NCBI GenBank assembly: GCA_020632575.1
Contig: JACKFH010000012.1
Location: 76,177 to 140,176 of the forward strand
Length of the DNA stretch: 64,000 nt
DNA from: Candidatus Omnitrophota bacterium
GTDB taxonomy: Bacteria > Hinthialibacterota > Hinthialibacteria > OLB16
Reading direction: 5' to 3'
Below, piece by piece: positions 25,908 through 34,793 of the stretch. Positions within the stretch are counted from its first letter, which is position 1. The number at the start of each line of letters is the position of its first letter. The notes under the pieces are model-generated. The model searched no databases and was not told the DNA's origin. It worked only from the letters and a program-made list of their open reading frames with translations. A program made the translations under genes and the position numbers.

Positions 25908-28001
25908 ATGGGGCAGATGAATCGGTCAATACACAATAGGGTCGCATTTTGTATCAGCATTCTGGTTTTATTCCTTTTCACGACATCGAATCGGTGTCAG
26001 GGTGCGTCGTTCTCCTCGATGAGCGTGGAGACCGATCCCGGTTGGGATCGGGTGCGAATCATCCTCGACTGCGATTCCGAACCATCTTTCGGGTCGGCGC
26101 GATTCGAGTACTTCTCTAATCCCGCTCGAGTTCGGATCACCCTCCCGGGTTATTTGAAAGGCCTGAATGAGGGGCGAACCACTGTCACCGACTCATTTTT
26201 GAAAACGGTGGTGGTGGACAAAATCTCTCGCAATCAATTTCAAGTGACCGCGTACCTCGCCTCCCCGGTTGATCGGGCCGAGGTCGACTTTTATTCGTCC
26301 TCTCGGATGGAATTCGCGTACATCGACATCCCCAGGCCGGCTCGATATCGCCAACCCTGGTGGACCTTTTCGGAGGTCAAGCGGGCCAAAGATTCGGGAA
26401 TCCCGGTGGTCGTGATCGATCCGGGACACGGCGGTTACGATCCCGGCGCGATCTGTCGCTTCAATAAATCTCTCCACGAAAAGGAAGTTGCTCTCGACAT
26501 CGGACGCGAGGTGGCTCGGACGCTCAAGCGGAACGGCGTGGTCTACCCGGTCCTCACCCGAAGCGGAGATTATTATCCGACTTTGGATGAACGTGTCGAA
26601 CTCATTAAGAACACCGCCGCCGATCTCTTCGTTTCGGTTCATGCCGATTCGGCGCCGGACAGTCGTACGGCAAATGGTTTCGCTGTCTGGACACTGGATC
26701 GAACCAAGAATAATTTTAGGGCCAGGGCCAACCAGACCTCCAAGTACGGCTGGCAGAACGCGCTCGACCGATTCCCCCCCTCCCAACAAGCCGTCATGAT
26801 GAAGAAGCAATCCAGCTTCGTGGAGCATGAGACCGAAGTGGCGGCGAAGATCATGACCACCGCCATGGACCGAATCCCGAACCTCGAGAACCGCGGCTTC
26901 AAGCCGCACGATTACAACTTGGTGGTGCTGCGCCACGATTACGCGCCCTCATTCTTGGTGGAGGCCGGATTCCTTTCGAACTCAGGCGACTCGCAGAAAT
27001 TGAACAGCCACAGTTTCCGCAAACGAATCGGGCAGGAAATCGCTCGCGGAATCGAAGCTTATTTCGCTCAACGAAGCCTTGCCCATCGAAACGCTCCGAT
27101 TCGTCCGCGGATCACGGTCGCTTCTTTCACCGAGGACCCCACTCCTCGATTCACTGGGCAGACTTTCGAATATCGGGTTCGGCGCAACGAAACCCTCAAG
27201 GGATTGGCGCAGCGGTTCGATGTCACCGTGGATGAAATCCTGATCGCCTCGGGCAAGCCTCTCAGCAAGACCATCATCTATGTCGATGAGGTATTGAGAA
27301 TTCCAACTCATCCCTCGCAAACCTCCATCACTCCACCCAGCATCCGCAGCCAGAGGACGCGGGAAATCATTGCTTCGCTTCCGAAGGTTTTACAGACCGA
27401 TAGCCCGGACCTGGGTTTGGATTACCCCGGCACTCAGAGATATGAATGGAGAAATGAAGACACCCCGCTCAAAGTCGCTCTTAGATTCGGAATCACCGAA
27501 AGGCAGTTGGCCAATCTGAATGGATGGTCCAGCCCCAGCGATCCCACCCCGGGCGATGTCATCCTCGTTCCCGCCGGAGAGCCGAATGGAGACGATTCGT
27601 CCAGACTCGGGATTCTGGATTCTCTCGAGGCGTGGGCTGGCGACGAAAGTGTCATGGCCGCTGCTGTCGAGCCGGCCGAAGCCAGACAGCCCGAGGTTCA
27701 AACCGAATCGTACAAAGTTCGACCGGGCGACACGCTCAGCGAAATCGCCTCCAGGTACGGCGTCGATGTTCGCGACCTCAGAGCCGCGAACAGCCTCAAG
27801 GACGACACGATCCAGGTCGGTGAAACACTGCGGATCGCGTTCGCCCCCGACCAAACTCCCCCCTTGGAACATTCCATCCGGCGCGGCGAGAGTCTGGAGA
27901 AACTGGCTAAACAATACGGAACCAGTGTCCGTCAACTCAAGGAGTTGAATGGCTTGAAGGGCGACCGCATCAATGCCGGCGATGTGTTGCGCGTCCGCTG
28001 A
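25908..28001 (+). CDS. N-acetylmuramoyl-L-alanine amidase with AMIN and four LysM domains
   Basis: 697 residues with signal peptide (to about residue 33). AMIN domain about 35-150; Amidase_3 catalytic domain about 165-385 with zinc ligands His174 (DPGHGG), Glu191 (LHEKEVAL) and His245 (SVHADS), and catalytic Glu352 (LVEAGFLSN). Four LysM-like peptidoglycan-binding domains follow at about 420-467, 511-556, 602-646 and 653-697; the second is the most divergent. It cuts the bond between N-acetylmuramic acid and L-alanine, as AmiC does in daughter-cell separation. The family usually has fewer LysM repeats placed after the AMIN part. A second ATG at 25917 is a possible start; GGGGGAGG lies close before both. 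Confidence 0.93.
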   Translation: MGQMNRSIHNRVAFCISILVLFLFTTSNRCQGASFSSMSVETDPGWDRVRIILDCDSEPSFGSARFEYFSNPARVRITLPGYLKGLNEGRTTVTDSFLKTVVVDKISRNQFQVTAYLASPVDRAEVDFYSSSRMEFAYIDIPRPARYRQPWWTFSEVKRAKDSGIPVVVIDPGHGGYDPGAICRFNKSLHEKEVALDIGREVARTLKRNGVVYPVLTRSGDYYPTLDERVELIKNTAADLFVSVHADSAPDSRTANGFAVWTLDRTKNNFRARANQTSKYGWQNALDRFPPSQQAVMMKKQSSFVEHETEVAAKIMTTAMDRIPNLENRGFKPHDYNLVVLRHDYAPSFLVEAGFLSNSGDSQKLNSHSFRKRIGQEIARGIEAYFAQRSLAHRNAPIRPRITVASFTEDPTPRFTGQTFEYRVRRNETLKGLAQRFDVTVDEILIASGKPLSKTIIYVDEVLRIPTHPSQTSITPPSIRSQRTREIIASLPKVLQTDSPDLGLDYPGTQRYEWRNEDTPLKVALRFGITERQLANLNGWSSPSDPTPGDVILVPAGEPNGDDSSRLGILDSLEAWAGDESVMAAAVEPAEARQPEVQTESYKVRPGDTLSEIASRYGVDVRDLRAANSLKDDTIQVGETLRIAFAPDQTPPLEHSIRRGESLEKLAKQYGTSVRQLKELNGLKGDRINAGDVLRVR

Positions 28002-28015
28002 GTAAGGCGCTAACG

Positions 28016-28681
28016 ATGCCGGCGGGCGATGTTCGATTTTGGTTTCAACCGACCACTGACCGGGTCGTCCTCTTCTTTGTCACTCTTTTTGGCATCTTTC
28101 TTTTGATCCGCGGATTGAAAGTCGCCTATCGAAGGTCTCTCCAGAAGCGGGACGAAAAGGGTCTTCGGGAAAAACTCGAGCGGTGCAACCTCACCGAACG
28201 CCCCGAGGAGGCCCTCGTAAGGGAGCTCGTGGAGCGATACCGGGTGCGCCCTCCCAGCCAGTTGCTTTCCTCTCTCCAGCAATTCGACTCGATCGCCAGT
28301 GAGGAAATCGCCAGAATCGAGCGGGAGCGCATGGATCTCGCCGATCGCCTCGACCGAATTGAATTCATGTACTCGATTCGAATGAACGCGTTCTCGAATG
28401 AGCCTTCGGTGGGCGGGCTTGAAACGATCCTTGGCCCACGCTCTCCGGTGGGGCAAACCGCGACGATCGAGCCGGATACGGAAACGCTGGTTCGCGAACC
28501 GGCTTCCGACCAACCGGAGGATGGGGAACCCGATCTCGACCAATTGGAATCCAGGGACTCGAACGATGATGAGATGCCTTTCACCGATGAAGAGATCACC
28601 AACCTGAAGACTCTTCTTTCAATTGAAGACGAGGATGAAAGTGAACCTGAGACCGCGGAAGAGGAGACTCCCCGGGACTAA
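28016..28681 (+). CDS. Single-pass membrane protein with acidic C-terminus
   Basis: 221 residues. One membrane helix at about 17-36 (VVLFFVTLFGIFLLIRG) followed by a positively charged stop, a cytoplasmic helical part (RPEEALVRELVERYRV, ASEEIARIERERMDLADRLDRIEF) and a low-complexity acidic tail dense in Glu and Asp. No known domain. The gene starts 14 bases after the amidase stop and may serve cell-envelope remodelling, for example regulation or localisation of the amidase system; this is inference from position. Confidence 0.6.
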   Translation: MPAGDVRFWFQPTTDRVVLFFVTLFGIFLLIRGLKVAYRRSLQKRDEKGLREKLERCNLTERPEEALVRELVERYRVRPPSQLLSSLQQFDSIASEEIARIERERMDLADRLDRIEFMYSIRMNAFSNEPSVGGLETILGPRSPVGQTATIEPDTETLVREPASDQPEDGEPDLDQLESRDSNDDEMPFTDEEITNLKTLLSIEDEDESEPETAEEETPRD

Positions 28682-28705
28682 ACCCGAGGCCCTCAACAGC
28701 CCGCT

Positions 28706-29569
28706 GTGACTTCAACACACCCCTCAACCTGCCCACTGTGCGGCGGCAGTCCGCGCCCGAAATCCCTCAAAGCCCGCCATTCCGTTTATGAGGTTTGTCA
28801 CCAATGTTCGAGCCTGCATCGAATCGATAAATCCAGTGGCGATTTTCAGGCGGAAGATTTTAGAACCACTTACGGAGAGAAGCCCTCCATCCGGGTTGCC
28901 GCCCAACAACGATCGAGTCTCTGGCCCGAGATCCTCGCCCATCTGAGACCTTCGCGGGCCGCGACATCCGAACCCGCTCGCCTCATGGATGTGGGGTGTG
29001 GCTACGGCGACCTCTTGTCCGCCGCTCGCGACGAGGGATGGGTGGTGAGTGGAATCGAACTCAATCCAGCCATGCGGGAGGAGTGCCGGAGAAGGTCCCT
29101 TCCCGTCGATTCCCTCCCGCTCTTGGAATCGGGGCATGGTGAGGAGTTTTTTCAAGCCATCACCTACATCAACGTTCTCGACTCGATCCCGGATCCAGGC
29201 GCCGAATTGAGGCAAGCCTCGGATCGTCTAACCAGGGGCGGTCGAATTCTAATTCGCGTGCCCAACGGGGCGATCCACGGATTTCTATTGAGAAGACTGG
29301 CAAACGCCCCCTGGTTGCTTGAACGGTTCCTGAGGATGGAGAAGACTCCGCTTAACGAATGGATCTTCCACCCTCGAGGCATTGTGTCCTTGCTCGAACG
29401 GTCGGGCTTCCATGAGGTCGCGGTTTATCCATCGACCGTTGGATCCCGGGGGTGGGTCTGGAAAGCGATATCGAAACTGTTGGCTGGCGCGGGCCGAATC
29501 GGAGGGCTGGGTTACCCTCTTTCGACCTCGATAATCGTGACCGCGGTTAGGAGGGGGGAGGGAAGTTGA
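28706..29569 (+). CDS. Class I SAM-dependent methyltransferase with N-terminal zinc ribbon
   Basis: 287 residues. An N-terminal Cys4 cluster (CPLCGG near residue 9 and CHQCSS near 31) is followed by a Rossmann fold with motif I MDVGCGYGDLLSAA (from about residue 94), motif II GIELNPAM and TYINVLDSIPDPG (motif IV region). This arrangement is common in the Methyltransf_23/12-type enzymes that modify sugars or lipids. GTG start 28706. It lies 24 bases after the acidic membrane protein gene. Substrate unknown. Confidence 0.82.
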   Translation: MTSTHPSTCPLCGGSPRPKSLKARHSVYEVCHQCSSLHRIDKSSGDFQAEDFRTTYGEKPSIRVAAQQRSSLWPEILAHLRPSRAATSEPARLMDVGCGYGDLLSAARDEGWVVSGIELNPAMREECRRRSLPVDSLPLLESGHGEEFFQAITYINVLDSIPDPGAELRQASDRLTRGGRILIRVPNGAIHGFLLRRLANAPWLLERFLRMEKTPLNEWIFHPRGIVSLLERSGFHEVAVYPSTVGSRGWVWKAISKLLAGAGRIGGLGYPLSTSIIVTAVRRGEGS

Positions 29570-29873
29570 GGAAGTATTGGGAGGCCTCTCCTCTCACTCC
29601 TTATTCAAGACCCATCTAAAGCGATCCGTCTGCATGACCGGCTAGTCATCGAATTCGATAAAATGTCAGGTCAATGCCCCGAGAAAAGCGAACAAACCTG
29701 TTTTCTGGGAATTGGTCAAGGTAGAGACCTTACAGGGAGGACGCAAGCCCGCCTCTCTCTTGACAAGGATGCGACTCCGGGGGAACCATTAGCCCTCTTT
29801 TTCGAAAACTCGCCCGAGCAATCGAGCCGGGATCCAATATTCGGAATCGCTAACCTTGAAAGGAGATTACAAG
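29570..29873 (+). other. 304-bp leader region of the peroxiredoxin gene
   Basis: No gene I can support. It holds an imperfect palindrome (ATGAC ... GTCAT, 29634-29649), a hairpin AAGGT-AGAG-ACCTT (29718-29731) and a GC-rich fold around 29735-29756. A small open frame here overlaps the peroxiredoxin start and looks like noise. The region may carry the promoter and a structured 5' leader, possibly redox-responsive, but no known riboswitch was recognised. Confidence 0.4.
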
Positions 29874-30401
29874 ATGTTGCAAGTTGGTTCACCCGCACCT
29901 AGTTTTTCCGCACAAGCCCTTGTCGGCAAAGACTTTAAGGATATCACGCTCGAAAACTACAAGGGGAAATGGGTTTGCCTGTACTTCTACCCGCTCGATT
30001 TCACCTTTGTTTGTCCGACCGAGATCGTTGAATTCAACAATAAAGTTGGGGACTTCGAGGCCCTAAATTGCCAAGTCATCGCCGGCAGCACCGATAGCGT
30101 TTTCAGCCATCTCGGTTGGACCCAAGCCGATGAACGCCTTTCGAATCTGAAGTACCCGGTCCTTTCGGACATCACCCACAAGATCGCCCGCGACTATGGA
30201 ATCCTCCTCGAAGGTAAGGGTATCACCCTCCGTGGCGCCTTCCTGATCGATCCCGAGGGCATTCTTCGGTATCAGCTCGTTCACGATCTCGGTGTCGGCC
30301 GGAATGTGGATGAGATTCTGCGTGTCCTCACCGCGTTGCAAACCGGCGAGCTCTGCCCCGCATCGTGGAACAAAGGGGAAGAAACCCTCGGCAAAGGTTG
30401 A
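29874..30401 (+). CDS. Typical 2-Cys peroxiredoxin (AhpC/TSA family)
   Basis: 175 residues. Peroxidatic Cys47 in DFTFVCPTEIVEF and resolving Cys161 in TGELCPASW mark the AhpC/Prx1 class, which reduces hydrogen peroxide and organic peroxides. The ATG at 29874 is supported by AGGAG eight bases upstream; the upstream ATG at 29856 would add six residues (MKGDYK) that do not belong to the fold. The gene is a single unit ending in a strong terminator. No ahpF or thioredoxin reductase lies nearby, so the reductant is encoded elsewhere. Confidence 0.95.
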   Translation: MLQVGSPAPSFSAQALVGKDFKDITLENYKGKWVCLYFYPLDFTFVCPTEIVEFNNKVGDFEALNCQVIAGSTDSVFSHLGWTQADERLSNLKYPVLSDITHKIARDYGILLEGKGITLRGAFLIDPEGILRYQLVHDLGVGRNVDEILRVLTALQTGELCPASWNKGEETLGKG

Positions 30402-30433
30402 TCCCGAGCGCCGATCGACAAATGACAACCGAC

Positions 30434-30468
30434 GAGAGGGGAACCCTAAAAAGTTCCCCTCTCTTTTT
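30434..30468 (+). terminator. Intrinsic terminator after the peroxiredoxin gene
   Basis: GAGAGGGGAAC (30434-30444) and GTTCCCCTCTC (30453-30463) form an 11-bp perfect stem with an 8-base loop and five T directly after it. One of the clearest terminators in the window. Confidence 0.93.
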
Positions 30469-30488
30469 GAACACACACAAAGGAAACG

Positions 30489-31535
30489 ATGATGAAGGCA
30501 TCCGCAATCTGTCTATTTTTCTCGCTCCTCTTCTCTCCGATTCTGCAACCCGCGTACTCGGAAACCACACGACTCGATTGGATGGTGGAAGTGACCCAAG
30601 GTCCCGACCATCACGCTTTCACCGACCTGGTTCGTTGGGGAGACTCCTACTACCTCTGCTTCCGAGAGGCGCGCTCGCACAATGCGATGGATGGCGAAAT
30701 TCATGTTCTTCGCAGCCAAGATCTAAAGAAGTGGACCCTCGTGAAGGTCCTTCGGACCCTTGGCGACGATCGCGATCCCCATTTCGCGGTCAAGGACGAT
30801 GAACTCTATGTGTTCTTCGGAGTGTGGGATCTCACCCACGGAGAGGGTCATGATCCCGTGGAGCGAAACAGTGTCCGTTCCCACTTTTCCAAAACATCGG
30901 ATGGAAAAGAATGGACCAAGATCCAAGCGATCTACGAACCCGGTTGGTGGCTTTGGCGGGTCCGAAATCTCGATGGAAAATTCTACTCGGGTGGCTACAC
31001 CGCCATTCGTCCGAAACCCGCCACCCGGGAGACCCGTCTCCTTTCCTCGGAGGATGGTCTCAACTGGGAGTTAGTCAGCACGGTCACCACCGAGCACGGC
31101 GCGGGTGAGGCGGATATGTGGCTGAACGATGATGGCACGATTTCCATGCTGAGTCGGACAGCCGAGAATGCCATGCTTTTTCGAAGTAATCCGGAGTTTT
31201 CGGAATGGGAGGGAACACGACTCCAAGATATCGTCCATGCCCCGGCGGTGGTTCATTGGAAGGACCGCGCCTTTGTCGCGGGTCGTGGCAAGGGGGAAAA
31301 AGGATCCGTGACTCGGCTATGGGAACTCTTCGAGGACCGTGTCGAGGAACGGCTGACACTTCCCAGCGGAGGAGACACTTCATACTGCGGTCTTCTGGTC
31401 GATCCCGAATCGCTTGACCAGGATCACCCCGCCTTCTTTATCAGTTGGTATGCCAGGAAGATCGACGATCGGGATTTGACCGATCGCGGTGACGCATCAT
31501 CGGTTTATGTTGGGCGGATTGTCTTTGATGAATGA
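30489..31535 (+). CDS. Secreted sialidase-like (exo-alpha-sialidase superfamily) beta-propeller
   Basis: 348 residues with a signal peptide (about 1-24). Asp-box-like turns are visible (SKTSDGKEW, SSEDGLNW, RSQDLKKW) on a six-bladed propeller, together with an FREA near the N-terminus that may provide the Arg of the sialidase active site, and YSGGYTA and FFISWYA strands. The catalytic Tyr/Glu pair and the full Arg triad cannot be confirmed. ATG codons at 30489 and 30492; AAGGAA lies three to six bases before them. The product could act on sialic-acid-like or other sugars; the ABC operon at 57029-63220 may use such sugars, though it is far away. Confidence 0.75.
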   Translation: MMKASAICLFFSLLFSPILQPAYSETTRLDWMVEVTQGPDHHAFTDLVRWGDSYYLCFREARSHNAMDGEIHVLRSQDLKKWTLVKVLRTLGDDRDPHFAVKDDELYVFFGVWDLTHGEGHDPVERNSVRSHFSKTSDGKEWTKIQAIYEPGWWLWRVRNLDGKFYSGGYTAIRPKPATRETRLLSSEDGLNWELVSTVTTEHGAGEADMWLNDDGTISMLSRTAENAMLFRSNPEFSEWEGTRLQDIVHAPAVVHWKDRAFVAGRGKGEKGSVTRLWELFEDRVEERLTLPSGGDTSYCGLLVDPESLDQDHPAFFISWYARKIDDRDLTDRGDASSVYVGRIVFDE

Positions 31536-31559
31536 TGGCGGTTGCTCAATTCCCCCGGA

Positions 31560-33518
31560 TCACTTTTTTTCCACATCCATCAACTTTTGAAGAAGGATTA
31601 TCAGGTCCGCGGCGTCGACTTCCCCGGATTGATTGAAATCCGCCGATTTCGTGGCGGTCTCCATGGGGGTTCCAGTCGCCGTGAAGGTGGGTGTCGCGGT
31701 TTCGGAAGGCGTGTCCGTGGGTGATGGGGTGGCGGTTTCTGTCGGCGTCAAAGTTGGCGTCTCGGTGTCGGTGTTCGTCGGAGTCTCCGTGAAACTCGGA
31801 GTCTCGGTGAACGTTGGCGAGGGACTCGGCGTGAAGGTGGGAGCGATCGAGGCGAAAAGATGGCCGTCGAGAACATAAGCGTCCCCCGTGTTGGGAAACA
31901 GGTCGTTGAAACCATCGGCTGTCATCGCGTTGGGCATCGGATCCGAGAAACCATCCCCGTTCCAGTCCCCGATTGTCATGCTGTAAGCCAAAACATCGCC
32001 CTGTTCCGCTCCCACCGCTCCAGCCATCCGGACATTGGCGGGGGCGTTGGCCAGATCGATCGTCGACGGAAAGGGTTCGGCCCGGCCGAAAAGAATATCG
32101 ATCCGACCGTTGAGATTGTTGCCGGGGCTGTCGTAATTGGGGCTGCCAATCACCAAATCGATGAATCCATCGTTGTCGACATCCCCGACCACCATGGTGT
32201 CTCCGCTGATGTCACCTGCCTCCGCGCCAAAGATGGTTGTGATTGCGAAATCGGTTGGAGGATTCGCCATATCGATCTCTCGATTCACTAAATGAGGGCC
32301 GCCTTCGAGGATGTAGCTGGCGCCCGCGTTGGTTCGGTTGAACGGGCTCGCGGTCAAGGCTCCCAGAATAAGTTCTTCAGCGTCGTCCCCATTGATATCT
32401 CCGCTCAGCACTTCCTCTCCGAGGACCATGCCAGCGTCGGAGCCATAAACAACCGTCATGGAGACGGATTGTGGTGGCGACGCGGCGTCTATCTCGGCGG
32501 GCCAAGAGCCAGAATTAAAAAAGACTCGAGTCTCCCCGGAAAGGTTGCGCGAATCCCCGGGAGGTCCATCGGCCCCGCCCGCTCCCGGACCGGCCGTTCC
32601 GAATCCCCCGAGAGTGGCCCCGGCGCGATTGAGTGAGGCGCTGATCAGGACATCGGCCAGACCATCGCCATTGACATCTCCCACGTTGACCGTGCTCCCG
32701 AAAAGATCGCGATTGTCGACTCCATGAAAGAGCACCGTCTGCCCCGGCGGCGGAGTCCTCAGGTCCATGGTGGCGGACCAGGTTTCTGTCCCGTAAATAA
32801 TGTAGGCCGAACCACAATTCTCTCGGGAGTCTCCGGGACCATCCGCTCGGTCGGCGCCCGCCAAGATATCGTCATAAGTGTCGCCGTTCAGATCCCCCGC
32901 CCGAAACCAGATGCCGAGCCGATCCCCAACGCCTGTTCCCGGAGTCGTCGCGTTGGTGTCCCCATGGATCTGAGTGACAAAATCGGGAGGGGAGGTCATG
33001 TCGTACACACCGGACATTTCACTGTTCCCGAAAACAATGTAGAGGGACCCAGCCCCCGGGCGAGTCCCATTGGGACCGTCGGTGTCCTGCGCCCCAATCA
33101 AAATGTCGTCGATGTCGTCACCGTTGAAATCGCCGGCCCAGACCTCATCCCCGAAAATGTCGCGTGGATTGGCGCCCAAGAAAATGGCGCTTTCTTCTGG
33201 TGGTGTGGCGAAATTGATTTGACCCGCGATATTCCCATCGCCGAAATAGACATAAACCTTACCGGCCTCAACTTTGAGATCCTCGCCATCAAAGACACTG
33301 GCCCGCATGGGCGCGATCGCCAAATCCTGAAAGGTGTCGCCATTGAAATCGCCGACCGCAACCGGGAGGCCATTGACCGCGGCATTTTGCTCCGCGCCAT
33401 AGACCGTGAGCTGTCCGGAGATCGGCGGGTCCTCCAACTGAATTATCGGGATCTGCGCTTCCGAAGATGTGGTTAAGAGAAATAGCGCGGACAGGAATAC
33501 ATTGAGAAAACGGGTCAT
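31560..33518 (-). CDS. Secreted FG-GAP repeat protein with Thr/Pro linker and dockerin-like tail
   Basis: 652 residues with a signal peptide (to about residue 21). FG-GAP repeats fill residues 30-555, each with a Ca2+-loop such as VGDFNGDTFQDLAIAP, AGDFNGDDIDDILIGA, VGDVNGDGLADVLISA, VGDVDNDGFIDLVIGS; they build an integrin-alpha-like propeller. Residues about 561-624 are a Thr/Pro/Ser/Glu linker, and residues 626-652 contain one dockerin-like Ca2+ loop (DFNQSGEVDAADL) and a following helix. The linker-dockerin tail type is frequent in uncultured planctomycete-like phyla, and it may anchor the protein. Cell-surface adhesion or matrix role is likely. Convergent with the sialidase-like gene, 24 bases apart. 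Confidence 0.85.
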   Translation of the reverse strand: MTRFLNVFLSALFLLTTSSEAQIPIIQLEDPPISGQLTVYGAEQNAAVNGLPVAVGDFNGDTFQDLAIAPMRASVFDGEDLKVEAGKVYVYFGDGNIAGQINFATPPEESAIFLGANPRDIFGDEVWAGDFNGDDIDDILIGAQDTDGPNGTRPGAGSLYIVFGNSEMSGVYDMTSPPDFVTQIHGDTNATTPGTGVGDRLGIWFRAGDLNGDTYDDILAGADRADGPGDSRENCGSAYIIYGTETWSATMDLRTPPPGQTVLFHGVDNRDLFGSTVNVGDVNGDGLADVLISASLNRAGATLGGFGTAGPGAGGADGPPGDSRNLSGETRVFFNSGSWPAEIDAASPPQSVSMTVVYGSDAGMVLGEEVLSGDINGDDAEELILGALTASPFNRTNAGASYILEGGPHLVNREIDMANPPTDFAITTIFGAEAGDISGDTMVVGDVDNDGFIDLVIGSPNYDSPGNNLNGRIDILFGRAEPFPSTIDLANAPANVRMAGAVGAEQGDVLAYSMTIGDWNGDGFSDPMPNAMTADGFNDLFPNTGDAYVLDGHLFASIAPTFTPSPSPTFTETPSFTETPTNTDTETPTLTPTETATPSPTDTPSETATPTFTATGTPMETATKSADFNQSGEVDAADLIILLQKLMDVEKK

Positions 33519-33643
33519 TCAGCGGGAACTCTCCTCTTCAAGTCGGTCGAAACGGCTCTTACGATCAGTTTCGACGATTTCTCTTTATTAAACCAGAGCC
33601 CCAATCGGGTTCAACGGTTCGACCTTCTTGGAATTCGGGGTCT

Positions 33644-34366
33644 CTATCTCCTTCGTCTTAGATCGAGAAGGTCTCTTACCATCTTAATCGAGTCGGAAAA
33701 GCCATTGATTTGGGAGCCCTCTGTGTAAACCCAACGAACTGGAACCTCCTCGATCAGAAACCCTCTTTTCCGAGAGATGAGCAGGTGTTCCACATCGAAG
33801 GTGTACCCATCGATCTGTTGAGAACGAGCCAATTCCTTGGCCGCCTTTGCCCGGTAGGCCTTGAAACCGCACTGGGTGTCTCGGATGCCGGGAAGGACCA
33901 GCCATTGGGAAAGGATGGAAAAGAAGCGGCTCATGACCCTTCGCGAGAAAGGCAGCCCGACCACCTCCGATTGAGGGACACGCCTCGAGCCAATGGCCAC
34001 ATCGGCTCCCGACACGAGGCTGGCCACCAGTTTGGGGATCTGGTCGATCGGCGCCGAAAGATCGGTGTCCGAGAAGACGATGTAATCGCCTGTCGCCTTT
34101 TCGATCCCATACCTGACCGCATAGCCTTTCCCCCGGTTTTCACCATATTCGAGCAACTGGAAATTCCCATCCGGAAAGAGCTCGGGCGAAATCTCACGGA
34201 CAATCTCGGGAGTTCTGTCACGGCTCCCATCATTGACCAATAACACCTCATAGGTGCCGGTTTCAGCCGCAACAAACTTCGAGACTGTCTCGAGGGAGGC
34301 GGCGATTCGGTCGGCTTCGTTATAAGCCGGGATGATTAGCGATATCTTCGGTGGATCGTTTGACAT
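33644..34366 (-). CDS. Glycosyltransferase family 2, dolichyl-phosphate glucosyltransferase-like
   Basis: 240 residues, no membrane helices. N-terminal GT-A motif ISLIIPAYNEADRI, VNDGSRDRT, the metal site FSDTDLSAP (DTD), and a conserved C-terminal part (DTQCGFKAYRAKAA, QIDGYTFDVEHLL, EEVPVRWVYTEGSQI) match the Alg5/DPG-synthase-like branch. It would move a sugar from a nucleotide sugar to a polyprenyl phosphate at the inner membrane. Its partner GT-C enzyme would be one of those that use such donors; the GT-C-like protein at 50310 is a candidate. Stands between the FG-GAP gene and the AtuA pair on the minus strand. Confidence 0.88.
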   Translation of the reverse strand: MSNDPPKISLIIPAYNEADRIAASLETVSKFVAAETGTYEVLLVNDGSRDRTPEIVREISPELFPDGNFQLLEYGENRGKGYAVRYGIEKATGDYIVFSDTDLSAPIDQIPKLVASLVSGADVAIGSRRVPQSEVVGLPFSRRVMSRFFSILSQWLVLPGIRDTQCGFKAYRAKAAKELARSQQIDGYTFDVEHLLISRKRGFLIEEVPVRWVYTEGSQINGFSDSIKMVRDLLDLRRRR

Positions 34367-34412
34367 GTAGGAGGGGAGTCTAGGAAATTCGCGGTTGGGG
34401 TCAATGTCTGGC

Positions 34413-34793
34413 CTATGCTGGAGTCATCCCCTCCGGCAAATCGTCCCCCCAAAATTCTCTCACCTCATCCCATAAATCATCGGTGATTTCCACCGGCATT
34501 TTGAGCAATGCTTGGGCGTAAGTTTTTCCCTGGGCGTCCAGGCGGAGGGATTTCGATCCGCCCCCACCCAACGCGTTTCGGACCAAAAAGTTCAGGGCGC
34601 ACAGGTTGGGGAGTTCGTACCGTTGGACCGGACCCTCCGCAATGGGTTTTAAAAAGGTTTCGACTTCACCCACCGACAGGAGACTCGATAGAACTGGATA
34701 CCAACTCTCCCGGCGAGCAATTACCCCAATATTGCAGTCGTTCCCTTTGTCGCCCGACCGGCCATGAGCAAGGAGATAGAGCCGAACCCTCAT
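34413..34793 (-). CDS. AtuA-related small protein
   Basis: 126 residues (start ATG 34793, overlapping the stop of the preceding gene by four bases as ATGA). The sequence LAHGRSGDKGNDCNIGVIARR and LNFLVRNALGGGGSKSLRLDAQGK matches the C-terminal domain of AtuA-type (DUF1446) proteins, here encoded as a separate polypeptide. It probably forms a complex with the larger AtuA protein upstream. Function in branched acyl-CoA or terpenoid degradation is inferred from the family name; mechanism unknown. Confidence 0.82.
   Translation of the reverse strand: MRVRLYLLAHGRSGDKGNDCNIGVIARRESWYPVLSSLLSVGEVETFLKPIAEGPVQRYELPNLCALNFLVRNALGGGGSKSLRLDAQGKTYAQALLKMPVEITDDLWDEVREFWGDDLPEGMTPA

Noticed and set aside
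26193..26936. 247-codon minus-strand frame within the amidase gene
   Set aside because: Antisense to the catalytic domain with its zinc ligands; no independent evidence.
29663..29902. 79-codon frame before the peroxiredoxin start
   Set aside because: Overlaps the peroxiredoxin start in another frame, no ribosome site, composition not protein-like.
32724..33476. 250-codon plus-strand frame opposite the FG-GAP gene
   Set aside because: Shadow of a Ca2+-loop rich repeat gene; residues show no fold.
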